Position numbers and translations under genes: made by a program. Positions 16,906-25,379 of a stretch of DNA of 64,000 nt are shown piece after piece. Origin of the DNA: Burkholderia sp. GAS332 (lineage in GTDB: Bacteria; Pseudomonadota; Gammaproteobacteria; Burkholderiales; Burkholderiaceae); NCBI GenBank assembly GCA_900142905.1, contig FSRV01000002.1:186001-250000 (forward strand), written 5' to 3'. The stretch's first letter is position 1; the number at the start of each line of letters is the position of its first letter. The notes under the pieces are model-generated. The model was not told where the DNA came from. It did no database searches and saw only the letters and a list, made by a program, of their open reading frames with translations.

Positions 16906-18200
16906 ACGCGCCACTGCAACGGCGAACCGTGAACGACGATTGCCTCGAAGCCGACTATCTGATCGAGACGCCGCTCGATCCTGCACGCGTCGCCGATGTG
17001 ATGGCAGGTGAGCAGTCGAGCGGCACCTTTGTGCGCGTCGCCAACGAGTCCGACGCGCTGCGCGCGCGCAGCCGCGCGAGCGTGTTGCGCGTCGACGAAC
17101 TCGAGCCGGTTTCACAGCCCAGCTTGCCGAGCGCGTGGCTCGCGCGTCAGGACACGCGGGGACCGTGGCGGCGCGCGCGCGTCACGCTGTCGTTTCCGCT
17201 TGCCAACATCGGCGCGAATCTGCCTACGCTTGCCGCGACCGTCGCCGGCAATCTGTATGACCTCGGTGAAGTCACCGGCATGCGGTTGTTGTCGCTGCGC
17301 TTACCGGCGACATATCGTGCGCGCTTCGAATTGCCGCGTCATGGCGTAGCCGGTACGCGGGCGCTGACGCAAGTCGCGGGCCGGCCGATGATCGGTACCA
17401 TCATCAAGCCGAACGTCGGCCTGAGTGCCGAAGAAACAGCAGCGCTGGTGCGCGAGTTATGCGAAGCGGGCGTCGACTTCATCAAGGATGACGAAGTGTG
17501 CGCGAATCCCGCGCATGCGCCGCTCGCCGAGCGCGTGTGTGCCGTGATGAAGGCGGTGCGCCATTACCGCGAGCGCAGCGGCCGCCCCGTCATGGTCGCC
17601 TTCAATATCACCGACGACCTCGACGCCATGCGCCGTCACGCGGACCTAGTCGAGCGAGAAGGAGGGAGTTGCGTGATGGCCAGCATCAATTGGTGCGGTT
17701 TTTCCGCGATCCAGACGCTGCGCCGCGCAACACCCCTCGCGCTGCATGCGCATCGCAACGGATACGGCATGATGTCGCGCGATCCGGCGCTCGGCATGTC
17801 GTTTCAAGCGTATCAGACGCTCTGGCGTTTAACGGGTGTCGACCACATGCACGTGCACGGTCTTGCCGGGAAATTCGCTCAGAGCGATGCCGAAGTGATC
17901 GAGTCCGCGCACGATTGCATCACCTCGCTTGCGCCGGGTTGCGACGATATCGTGCTACCTGCGTTTTCATCAGGACAATGGGCCGGCACCGTGCAAGCGA
18001 CCTTCGACGCCGTGCGTTCTACCGACTTGCTGTTCATGTCGGGCGGCGGCATTCTCGCGCATCCCGATGGTCCGGCCGCAGGCGTCACGAGTGTTCGACA
18101 GGCATGGGAAGCGGTGCAGGCGCACACGCCGCTGGAGATTTACGCCGAACACATGCCGGAACTGCGGCGTGCGTTGGAATTTTTTGGTGGCCGTCTATGA
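16902..18200 (+). CDS. RuBisCO-like protein (form IV related)
   Basis: A 432-residue protein of the RuBisCO large-subunit superfamily; start at the ATGA overlap with the VOC gene. The chemistry residues are kept: Lys169 in IIKPNVGL, the carbamylated-Lys/metal motif DFIKDDE (Lys195, Asp197, Glu198), HAHRNGYG, the loop-6 Lys in GLAGKFAQ, and the phosphate-binding FMSGGGI. It is thus an active enzyme by motif. Non-photosynthetic members act as enolases or isomerases in methionine salvage, or as decarboxylase/transcarboxylase on 3-oxo-isoapionate-4-phosphate (OiaX/OiaT). Linkage to a DUF1537 kinase and TRAP carrier favours the second type; which reaction it does here is not settled. Confidence 0.8.
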   Translation: MNAPLQRRTVNDDCLEADYLIETPLDPARVADVMAGEQSSGTFVRVANESDALRARSRASVLRVDELEPVSQPSLPSAWLARQDTRGPWRRARVTLSFPLANIGANLPTLAATVAGNLYDLGEVTGMRLLSLRLPATYRARFELPRHGVAGTRALTQVAGRPMIGTIIKPNVGLSAEETAALVRELCEAGVDFIKDDEVCANPAHAPLAERVCAVMKAVRHYRERSGRPVMVAFNITDDLDAMRRHADLVEREGGSCVMASINWCGFSAIQTLRRATPLALHAHRNGYGMMSRDPALGMSFQAYQTLWRLTGVDHMHVHGLAGKFAQSDAEVIESAHDCITSLAPGCDDIVLPAFSSGQWAGTVQATFDAVRSTDLLFMSGGGILAHPDGPAAGVTSVRQAWEAVQAHTPLEIYAEHMPELRRALEFFGGRL

Positions 18201-19612
18201 GCGGTACACGGGAGGCGAGCGGCACGCGTGACATTAGCGGCGACGGCCCGGCATATGGCTTTTACGGCGACGACTTTACGGGCGCGACCGACACGCTCGC
18301 TCATCTCACCCGCGCCGGGTTGCGCACCATGCTGTTCTTCGCGCCACCGGATGCTGCGCGCCTTTCGATGCTTGGTCGACTCGACGCGGTTGGCATCGCG
18401 GGCGCGGCGCGGACCATGGCGCCGCACGCACAGCATCAGGAACTCGCGCACGTGGGGGCCGCGTTCGCTGCGCTTGGCGTGCGCGTGATGCACTACAAAG
18501 TGTGCTCGACCTTCGATAGCGCGCCGCAGACCGGCAGCATCGGCGTGGCGATTCAGACGTTGCGCGAGTACTGCCCGAATCCGTTGGTGGCGGTGGTTGG
18601 CGGTCAACCGAATCTGCGCCGTTATTGCGTGTTCGGTGAACTGTTCGCGGCAGCCGGCGCGGACGATCATCAACAGTCGATCTACAGGATTGACCGTCAT
18701 CCGACCATGAGCCGACACCCCGTCACGCCGATGAGTGAGGCGGACTTACGTGTCCATTTGCAGCGTCAAGGACTGGGGAATGTGCAATCGATCGATTGGC
18801 GTTGCTACGGAGGCGGCGATACGGTGCTGCAAAAGGAGCTGGACTGCCGGCTCGAATCAAAACCTGACGCCGTGCTTTTCGACGTACTCGACGACTCGCA
18901 TTTGCGAGCGATTGGTCGGCTGATCGCACGTCATGCCACAGTACAAGCGCCATTGCTCGCGGTCGGCGCAAGCAGCGTGGCGCAGGCCTACGCGGCTGCG
19001 CTCAACGATGCGGCTGAACGTGAAGAAGTCAATGCTGTCCCCGTGCCGCTGGCTAGCGCGCGGGGACCTGTGTTCGTGCTGGCCGGCAGTCTTTCGCCCT
19101 TGACCGAAGTGCAGATCGCCGCCGCGCATTCTTATCTGCGTGTGGAACTGGATCCGTTGCAAATGACCGGCGATGCTGCGTCGGCTTATTTGGCCGAGCG
19201 GGTTGCTGCAATCACTGGGCCATTGCGCGATGGGCGCAATGTGCTCGCTTTTACGACGCGCCGCGCGGCGCAAGTAGGCGATGCAACTGATGCAACCGAT
19301 GCAGGCGGCGTGCTGCCGCAACTCGCCCATGCGTGCGCCGCGCTGCTGCAAGCGGTACTCGGCAAGGTGAGCTTGCAACGCATCGGTGTCGCAGGCGGCG
19401 ATACATCGAGCGTCGCCGTCCGCGCACTCGACGCCTGGGGGTTGTCATATCTAGCGCCCTTGCCGGCAGGCGTGACCGTGTGCCGCCTCCATGCCGACCG
19501 GAGCGAACTCGACGGCATGGAGATCATGCTCAAAGGCGGTCAAATGGGTGATGCCGATCTGTTCGAGCAACTGCTGAACGGCTATACCGTTGATGAGGCA
19601 GCCAACGGCTAA
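18197..19612 (+). CDS. Four-carbon acid sugar kinase family (DUF1537) protein
   Basis: A 471-residue kinase-family protein; the ATG at 18197 overlaps the RuBisCO-like stop. The N-terminal domain opens with GFYGDDFTGATDTLAHL, the family's substrate-binding DDxTG motif. The C-terminal nucleotide domain contains VFVLAGSLSPLTEVQI and RIGVAGGDTSSVAVRALDAW, then a GGQMGDADLFEQLL tail typical of the family. Known members phosphorylate threonate, erythronate, 3-oxo-tetronate, or 3-oxo-isoapionate (OiaK). Since OiaK makes the phosphorylated substrate of RuBisCO-like OiaX/OiaT, this gene pair suggests an apionate-type pathway. It is the last gene of the operon. Confidence 0.8.
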   Translation: MSGTREASGTRDISGDGPAYGFYGDDFTGATDTLAHLTRAGLRTMLFFAPPDAARLSMLGRLDAVGIAGAARTMAPHAQHQELAHVGAAFAALGVRVMHYKVCSTFDSAPQTGSIGVAIQTLREYCPNPLVAVVGGQPNLRRYCVFGELFAAAGADDHQQSIYRIDRHPTMSRHPVTPMSEADLRVHLQRQGLGNVQSIDWRCYGGGDTVLQKELDCRLESKPDAVLFDVLDDSHLRAIGRLIARHATVQAPLLAVGASSVAQAYAAALNDAAEREEVNAVPVPLASARGPVFVLAGSLSPLTEVQIAAAHSYLRVELDPLQMTGDAASAYLAERVAAITGPLRDGRNVLAFTTRRAAQVGDATDATDAGGVLPQLAHACAALLQAVLGKVSLQRIGVAGGDTSSVAVRALDAWGLSYLAPLPAGVTVCRLHADRSELDGMEIMLKGGQMGDADLFEQLLNGYTVDEAANG

Positions 19613-19830
19613 CCGTTCGGCAAGCAACGCCACACCCTAGGCCGGAACTCGCGCCTGTGATCGAAACAAACTGATGAACGAGTATTTTTTCCATTGCGTT
19701 CTCCGGCGCGACAACGTGAACGTTTATGGACAATCGACATAACGAGGCCGCCGGATAGCCATGCAGTGAACTGCATCGATATCCGGTCGCCACCTCGATT
19801 TGAACTGCTGACCCGTGCACTTCAACCCGG

Positions 19831-19986
19831 CTATATCACGCCGGCGATGACCAGCACGATCACGACAATCACCACGATGCCGAGGCCGCCGGTCGGCCCA
19901 TAACCCCACGAGCGGCTATGCGGCCATGTCGGAAAAGCACCGATGAGGAGAAGGATCAGCACAACCAGAAGAATAGTTCCCAACAT
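19831..19986 (-). CDS. DUF3309-family small membrane protein
   Basis: A 51-residue protein starting MLGTILLVVLILLLIGAFP, then WPHSRSWGYGPTGGLG, then a second hydrophobic stretch ending VLVIAGVI. This two-helix hairpin with a Trp/Tyr/Gly-rich middle is the DUF3309 pattern. AGGTGAT precedes the ATG at 19986. The function of the family is unknown; it is often found in stress-responsive settings. Confidence 0.75.
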   Translation of the reverse strand: MLGTILLVVLILLLIGAFPTWPHSRSWGYGPTGGLGIVVIVVIVLVIAGVI

Positions 19987-20322
19987 ATCAATCACCTCCG
20001 CTTGGGTTGACAGGGCCTGCCTGTCACGACTGCCGTGCAGCGCGCGGTGGGGCGAGCTTGCGAAAAGGCAGTATCGATCTCTTGGGGTGAGCAACCCATG
20101 TGCCCAAAGGCGTAAGTCAGGGCACGAATTTGTTTGAAACGACCTTCCGCGTCTGTACGTGATGCTGCTCCGATTTATCGGTAGGCGAGACGATTCGATC
20201 CCTATCCCCAGCCCTGCTCCTGCTGCCTTAAGGCACATCTCCACGCTGCTTTCTTCAGACTTTTGTTGCGCCACACAACGCCCCGCTTCCGTCACTGGAT
20301 CGATCGGGGCCGTAACGGGCGG

Positions 20323-20334
20323 CGTTACGTAACG
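20323..20334. promoter_or_regulatory. Palindrome CGTTACGTAACG, candidate enhancer site 1
   Basis: A perfect 12-bp palindrome flanked by further half sites (CGTAACG at 20311). It ends 130 bp before the GG of the sigma-54-like promoter at 20462. The same palindrome occurs at the same distance from the second promoter (24410 versus 24550), which is the usual place for a sigma-54 activator site. Confidence 0.55.
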
Positions 20335-20461
20335 AGTGCGTTACCGAACACTGTTTCGCGTTTTATTTGCCAGCTTCCTGAGGGGCCGCGTTGGGGAAAA
20401 ACGTATGTCTGACAAGGGTTTGCCCGATGTATCCAAGGTATCTGTAAAAAAATTTTAACGA

Positions 20462-20478
20462 TTGGCATGATTGCTGCT
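20462..20478 (+). promoter_or_regulatory. Sigma-54-like promoter 1
   Basis: TTGGCATGATTGCTGCT has the GG-N10-GC spacing of -24/-12 promoters. It resembles the copy at 24550 (TTGGCACGATTGCTGCT) at all but one base. It reads toward the WcaJ N-terminal fragment. The AT-rich upstream stretch (TAAAAAAATTTTAACG) fits an open or bendable DNA region. Confidence 0.6.
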
Positions 20479-20892
20479 TTGAAGAGTGCGCGGTGCATAA
20501 CACAGACAAGACAAGCAGTAAGTGGAGGCGAAGTTCGAGTCAGCGACCGGCCTGGTCGGGGGTTATCAGGTCGGTCTCCTCAACGCACAAGCGATGTGAT
20601 CTGTCGTTCGGATTTCATCGTGGCGGCGTTTGCCTGAGTACCCAGTTAGACGGGTGCGAGCGGCTTGCAGGAAATCCCCCATTGTTGTTCACGACCATCC
20701 GGTCGCTTGGTTTCGCGCTGGACGAGTGAAATCCAGAGGGTTTGCATTGCACGCTTCTTCGCGTGCCGGGGCGATGTTGCTGCCGCGAAGAGCGTGGTGG
20801 TTGAAGTACGAGACGCATGAGCTGTTGAAGCGAATACAAGTTGAGCAGCTCGACAAAAACGTTTGGCGTGAGAGACCAACGCGGGGATAAGA

Positions 20893-21121
20893 ATGGATAC
20901 GGCGAATTTTGCCCAGCAGAGAAGAACGATACCGGGGTTGCAGAGCCTGATCGCGCGCTTGTTCGATGTGACGCTCGTCGTCCTTGGGGCGTTGGCGGCG
21001 TCGCAGGTGCGATTTGAAGATATTACGCAAAGCCGTATCGATACCGCGTTCGTTGCGTTTGCAGCAGCTTTTACGCTGGTTCTGTTCCCCACATTCGGCG
21101 TCTACGGTTCTTGGCGCGAGC
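20893..21121 (+). pseudogene. WcaJ/BceB-type undecaprenyl-phosphate sugar transferase, N-terminal fragment
   Basis: MDTANFAQQRRTIPGLQSL, two hydrophobic helices (FDVTLVVLGALAASQV and FVAFAAAFTLVLFPTFGVYG) and SWRER match the start of polyprenyl-phosphate hexose-1-phosphate transferases. After about 76 residues the homology ends abruptly and the DNA continues with the 3' part of a polyketide synthase. The catalytic C-terminal half is missing here; a matching C-terminal remnant lies 29 kb away at 50394. Confidence 0.7.
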
Positions 21122-21499
21122 GGGCTGGCGGCTACTTTCATGGCGTGGGGGCCGATCGACGATGTCGGTTTCCTCGCGCGCAACAGTGCGAAGCGTGGGG
21201 CGGGCTTGTGCGGCCTGACCGGACGCATCCTGCATATGTCGCCGGAACGCATCGACCTCAACCGGTCCGTCCTCGACCTCGGCATGGACTCACTGATGGG
21301 TATTGAGCTTGGCATGGCAGTCGAGGAATCGTTCGGCGTGAAACTGTCGATCATGGCGATCGCAGAGGGGGCGACGGTGCATACGCTTTCCACGCGGATC
21401 GTCGATCTGCTCGACGAGTGTGATGCGGATGAGGCTAGCCCCGGCGGAGCGGCCGCGACCGACGTGCGGGAACGAGCCACGTGCGATGCGCGAGCGTAA
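21119..21499 (+). pseudogene. Type I polyketide synthase, C-terminal KR end plus acyl carrier domain (fragment)
   Basis: In a frame different from the WcaJ fragment, the sequence begins GLAATFMAWGPIDDVGFLAR, the end of a ketoreductase domain. It then gives a complete acyl carrier domain with the phosphopantetheine site LDLGMDSLMGIELG and a short tail. The rest of the synthase (several kb) is absent. The fragment has no start of its own that I can support, though the carrier domain itself is intact. It precedes an LpxC-like gene and a dead AONS-family gene, which looks like the end of a capsule-lipid cluster of the wcbR/rkpA type. Confidence 0.65.
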
Positions 21500-21529
21500 T
21501 CGGAATCAGGAACATCAGGGAGACAGGAC

Positions 21530-22474
21530 ATGTCAGTCGACGCCGGCGTTTGCCGAGTAAAGCTGCCTTCAGGTTGGCAAGCCAGTGAAGGCACGCTCGC
21601 CCGGCCTCTCGAACTGTCGGGGCGCGGGCTACATACCGGGCGACGCGTGAACGTGCGGATTCTGCCCGTGGCGCCCTCCGGCGAGCGGCACGGCATTGTG
21701 TTTCGCCGTCTCCGCGACGGGCGTGAGCTCGGCATGATCGCCGCCGATCCGGCATTGCGCCAGAGCCAGCCACTGTGCACGATGCTGCGCGCAGCCGATG
21801 GTGTCGGCGTGCGCACGGTCGAACATCTGCTTGGCTCGCTGCTGGTCTGCGAGATCGATCACGCGATCGTCGAACTCGACGCCGAAGAGGTGCCGATTCT
21901 CGACGGTAGCGCGCAGCCGTGGATCGATGCGATCATGGCCTGCGGACGCACTGCGTTGCCGCAGCCTAAACGCTTTCTCCGCGTGCTGAAGCCGGTGAGT
22001 GTCGCCGATGGCAATGGCGCCGCGCGCCGCGAGATGCATGTCGAGCCCGCGGACGAGTATGCGCTCAGCGTCTACAACAACGACCTCAAGGACTTCGGCG
22101 ACATGGAATGGCACGGCCGACTCACGCCGCGCGCGTTCGCGGATGAGATCGCGTCGGCGCGTTCTTACGGGCAGATCAAATGGGCAGTGCCGGCGATCGT
22201 CGTCGGCTATTTGCGCGGGGTGCCGATTTTGCGTGGCGCGCGGCCGTCCTGCACGGCGTCGATCGTCGGCAAGCGTGTGGTTGGCGGCTTGCGTCAGCCG
22301 GACGAATTCGTGCGCCACCGCGTGCTCGACCTCGTCGGTGATCTAGCGCTAGCAGGCGCGCCGCTGCTCGGGCGGGTCACGGCACGACGGCCGACACACG
22401 AGATGAATTACAGGCTGCTCGCCGCGTTGCTTGGCACGCCCGGCGCGTGCGAGTGGGTTAGCGCGGACGCGTGA
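21530..22474 (+). CDS. LpxC-like deacetylase paralogue
   Basis: A 314-residue protein preceded by GGGAGACAGG. It follows the UDP-3-O-acyl-GlcNAc deacetylase fold: LSGRGLHTGRRVNVRI near the start, VRTVEHLLGSLLVCEID (zinc-ligand His of the first domain), EVPILDGSAQPW, and DEFVRHRVLDLVGDLALAG (the His and Asp zinc ligands of the second domain). A C-terminal THEMNYRLL His follows. The region 2160-2260 bases further (ARSYGQIKWAVPAIVVGYL) is unlike housekeeping LpxC. The gene appears intact although both neighbours are wrecked. It is probably a cluster-specific paralogue rather than the essential lipid A enzyme; substrate unknown. Confidence 0.7.
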   Translation: MSVDAGVCRVKLPSGWQASEGTLARPLELSGRGLHTGRRVNVRILPVAPSGERHGIVFRRLRDGRELGMIAADPALRQSQPLCTMLRAADGVGVRTVEHLLGSLLVCEIDHAIVELDAEEVPILDGSAQPWIDAIMACGRTALPQPKRFLRVLKPVSVADGNGAARREMHVEPADEYALSVYNNDLKDFGDMEWHGRLTPRAFADEIASARSYGQIKWAVPAIVVGYLRGVPILRGARPSCTASIVGKRVVGGLRQPDEFVRHRVLDLVGDLALAGAPLLGRVTARRPTHEMNYRLLAALLGTPGACEWVSADA

Positions 22475-22512
22475 GATGGGCAGGCGGGATAGAGAGGCTG
22501 GAAAAGGATCAC

Positions 22513-23840
22513 ATGGCACTCGGAGAACACATTCGCCAGCAGTTGGCGGCAAATAGCCCTGCAACGGCGACTTGAGCGCGCGACCGAAGCGGTCGCGGCG
22601 TCCGGCGCGCCGGCTGCAGAAGTAGCAAGAACCGAATCGGCGCGTAGTCGTTTCGAGGCGATGCCGCAGTACCAGCAGGTTCGGATCATGCGGGAGATGG
22701 GTGAGACGCTGCGCGTCGCCTTTCTTTCGCGTGCACGAGGGCATGGCAGGCGCGACGACGCAAATCGGCGGCCGCGAATACGTGAACTTTTCGAACTATA
22801 ACTATCTTGGTCTCGCCGACGATCCCGTCGTCGCGGCGCGCACCAAGGCGGCGATCGACCGGTATGGCACGTCCGCGTCGGCGAGCCGTATTGTCGCGGG
22901 CGAGCGGCCGGTGCATCGCGCGCTCGAGCATGCGCTCGCCGCCTTCTACGACACCGACGACTGCGTCGCATTCGTGAGCGGCCACGCCACCAACGTGACC
23001 GTGATCGGCGCGCTGTTCGGACCGGGCGACCTGATTGTCCACGACGCGCTCGCGCACAACAGTATCGTGCAGGGTGCACAACTGAGTGGCGCGAAGCGCC
23101 TGAGCTTCGCGCACAAAACGACTGGCAGGCGCTCGACGAATTGCTTACGCGAACGCGTCGCGACTACCGGCATGTCCTGATCGCGATCGAAGGGCTTTAC
23201 AGCATGGATGGCGACTTCCCTGACCTACCGCGATTCTGCGAATTGAAGGAACATCACGGCGCCTTTCTGATGGTCGACGAAGCCCATTCGCTCGGCGTGC
23301 TCGGCGCGTCGGGCAAGGGCATTCGCGAGCAGTCCGATATCGACTCAAACCGCGTGGATCTGTGGATGGGCACGATGAGTAAAACGCTGGCCGGCTGCGG
23401 TGGTTTCATTGCCGGCTGCCAGCCGCTCGTCGATATGCTGCGCCACTTCGCGCCCGGCTTTCTGTATAGCGTGGGGCTTGCCCCGGCGCTTGCCGAGGCC
23501 TCGCTTGCGGTGCTCGACTGCCTGCTTGCCGAACCTGAACGCGTCGTGCGGTTGCAGGCGCGCGGTCGCCAGTTCCTGACCGAGGCGCGTGCTGCCGGGC
23601 TCGATACCGGGTTGAGCCAAGGTTTTGCGGTCGTGCCCGTCATCACCGGCACTTCATTGAAGGCGGCTCAATGGGCAAACGCGCTGTTCGACGAAGACGT
23701 CAACGTGCAGCCGATCTTCTATCCGGCTGTAGAAGGAAAAAAGCGCACGCCTGCGTTTTTTCATTTGTTCGACGCATGCGCCGGAGCAGATCAGCCGCAC
23801 GGTTGCCGCCTTGTCGAGAATCGCGGGAATCGCACGCTGA
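22513..23840 (+). pseudogene. AONS/serine-palmitoyltransferase-like PLP enzyme, multiply frameshifted
   Basis: Homology to alpha-oxoamine synthases runs through five frame segments. These are MALGEHIRQQLAAN from 22513; a second frame with RFEAMPQYQQVRIMREMGET to ~22705; a third with FFRVHEGMAG, YVNFSNYNYLGLA and CVAFVSGHATNVTVIG to ~23115; a fourth with HVLIAIEGLYSMDGDFPDL, LMVDEAHSLGVLG and the PLP-lysine segment WMGTMSKTLAGCGGF to ~23735; and a last with RLRFFICSTHAPEQISRTVA, ending at the stop at 23838. At least four indels make a functional protein impossible. Position after an LpxC-like gene and PKS end resembles acyltransferase genes of capsule-lipid clusters (wcbT/rkpG type; inference). 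Confidence 0.75.
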
Positions 23841-24409
23841 GGACAGCGATGTCACGCGAAGCAGGCGTGACGTCTCGGTTACTCCGCGCTGTACCTGAGC
23901 GTTCGCAAACTGAACGAAGAACTCGCCATCGCACACGGTGGCCGCCGCTATGCCCAACTGCGGGTGCAATGGGCCGGGACCGACATGTTGCTCATGAACA
24001 ATCTCCCATCGTGTAGACCAGTCCATAAAAAATCCAGATGGACAAGATCCTCGCCCTCGCACCTTAATAATCAAGATAACTTCCGCGGGTGCTTACGTTG
24101 CTTACTCCGTTCTGGGCGTGCTAGTCGATTCAACGCTGCATGTTGGGGTGTTCCCGTAACGTCACCGTAACGCCGTTGGCCAAAAAAGTACCTTGAATCA
24201 GCCACGACGGAGACCTCGGCATTAGCTGCGGCCGTTGCCGATAACCGGTGCGAGGCGACCCGCACGACCTGGGGGGGCATTGTTGATGCTCAACCGAGAA
24301 TCCCGTGTCCTGCTCGTATCCGCTGACCGCGGCACGCGTCGCGTATTGACCCATCCGTTTTGCGCCGGAGAAGACTGCCCGCGCGTGTCCTTATCGTCGG
24401 TGGCGAATG

Positions 24410-24421
24410 CGTTACGTAACG
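24410..24421. promoter_or_regulatory. Palindrome CGTTACGTAACG, candidate enhancer site 2
   Basis: Identical 12-bp palindrome to that at 20323; it ends 131 bp before the GG of the promoter at 24550, against 130 bp for copy 1. Two further CGTAACG half sites lie at 24156 and 24167. Confidence 0.55.
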
Positions 24422-24549
24422 AACACGTCGAACGAAACGGATCTGGCCGATTTTTTAGCGCGTCCAGTCGTCTGCAATTTTCAGAAAAATACCTATCTAT
24501 CAATGAATTAGGCATGTCCGCCGTTCGACGGCGATTAAAAATTATGCCA

Positions 24550-24566
24550 TTGGCACGATTGCTGCT
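24550..24566 (+). promoter_or_regulatory. Sigma-54-like promoter 2
   Basis: TTGGCACGATTGCTGCT, with GG-N10-GC spacing and a perfect TTGGCACG -24 element. It reads toward the second WcaJ start remnant and then the capsule export genes from 25380, so it is a plausible main promoter of the capsule operon. Confidence 0.65.
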
Positions 24567-24838
24567 TAAGTAGGGTGGCAGGAGCAGGAGGGGAGCATGA
24601 GCGATAGTGAAAATTACTACATTTATCGCCGATGATTGGTCTGCTTGGGGCCTGTCAGGCTGGGTCCCCTTAATCGTAGTGAACATGGTTTTATTTGCGC
24701 TTCTCGTCGCGTGCCGGGGATGTTTTTGCGAGGAGCGCGGCGGGTGAGATGAGAGATCTCAGACGTGCTCAGGCGGACAAAAGCAGAGCATATCGACAAA
24801 AAAACGTTTGATGCGAATGACCAGCGCGGGGAGTAAAA

Positions 24839-24910
24839 ATGGGCACAGTGGTATTTGCGCCGCATAGAAAACCTATGCCGGGCCTATATAGGCTAATTAC
24901 ACGCCCGAGC
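24839..24910 (+). pseudogene. Second WcaJ/BceB-type start remnant
   Basis: MGTVVFAPHRKPMPGLYRLI parallels MDTANFAQQRRTIPGLQSLI at 20893. The 60 bp before both ATGs are also related (both contain CGACAAAA, AACGTTT and GCGCGGGG or ACGCGGGG just before the start). Homology is lost after about 22 codons. It is a leftover 5' end of a duplicated sugar transferase gene. Confidence 0.55.
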
Positions 24911-25379
24911 CGGGTGGGATTCAACGCGCGGCTCGATAGAGACGAGAACGATCACCTCAGTGATCGCCGAGGTCAAAAAGACAAGGCCTGCTTCCGCAAA
25001 ACCGATCTGCCGCTGCATCGTCGTGGGTCCGTTCCATGAACTTCTTTCTGTAGCGTCCCTGGGCATGTCATCGATGACCGCCGAGCCGGATAAATCGGCG
25101 TATCTCTAATCGACATGCGCACGGGGAATAGAAAAGAGAGCTGCCGGATCGTATAGCAGACGTGTTCGGCACGATCGAGTCATCGTTGAGATGCCAATGG
25201 TGGATCCGTTCCATTACTTGCAAATCGGTCAGATGACGCTCCGAAATAATTGTCAGGAAGATGCACTTCCCAATGCGAGCTTGCAAGACGTAATGCCATG
25301 ATCGATTGGTAGTCGTACGTTGTCGATCTGGCAGCAAGCTCAGTTGGAAAGGCATCGCCCGATTCAGGTATTGCAATTC
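24911..25379. other. Gap before the capsule export operon, no gene seen
   Basis: About 470 bp between the transferase remnant and the export lipoprotein gene. Short frames here have no recognisable product. It may be residual transferase DNA plus the leader of the export operon. Confidence 0.4.

Larger units (their letters stand above)
19987..20892. other. Long leader region upstream of the polysaccharide locus
   Basis: About 900 bp without a supported gene. It holds a cluster of CGTAACG/CGTTACG elements near 20311-20345, including a perfect 12-bp palindrome, and a sigma-54-like promoter at 20462, 431 bp before the WcaJ-type start. The stretch 20480-20892 between promoter and start would be a long 5' untranslated leader. 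No RNA family was recognised in it. Confidence 0.5.
23841..24838. other. Decayed DNA and second promoter region
   Basis: No intact gene is seen. An open frame at 23871-24170 encodes a coding-like stretch (YSALYLSVRKLNEELAIAHG, GRRYAQLRVQWAGTD) without a start or recognisable family, probably another gene remnant. From 24400 on the DNA carries a CGTTACGTAACG palindrome and a sigma-54-like promoter, a near duplicate of the arrangement at 20323-20478. Confidence 0.5.

Noticed and set aside
17498-18196. Upstream extension of the DUF1537 kinase frame by 233 codons
   Set aside because: It runs out of frame through the RuBisCO-like gene; the kinase motif begins just after the ATG at 18197.
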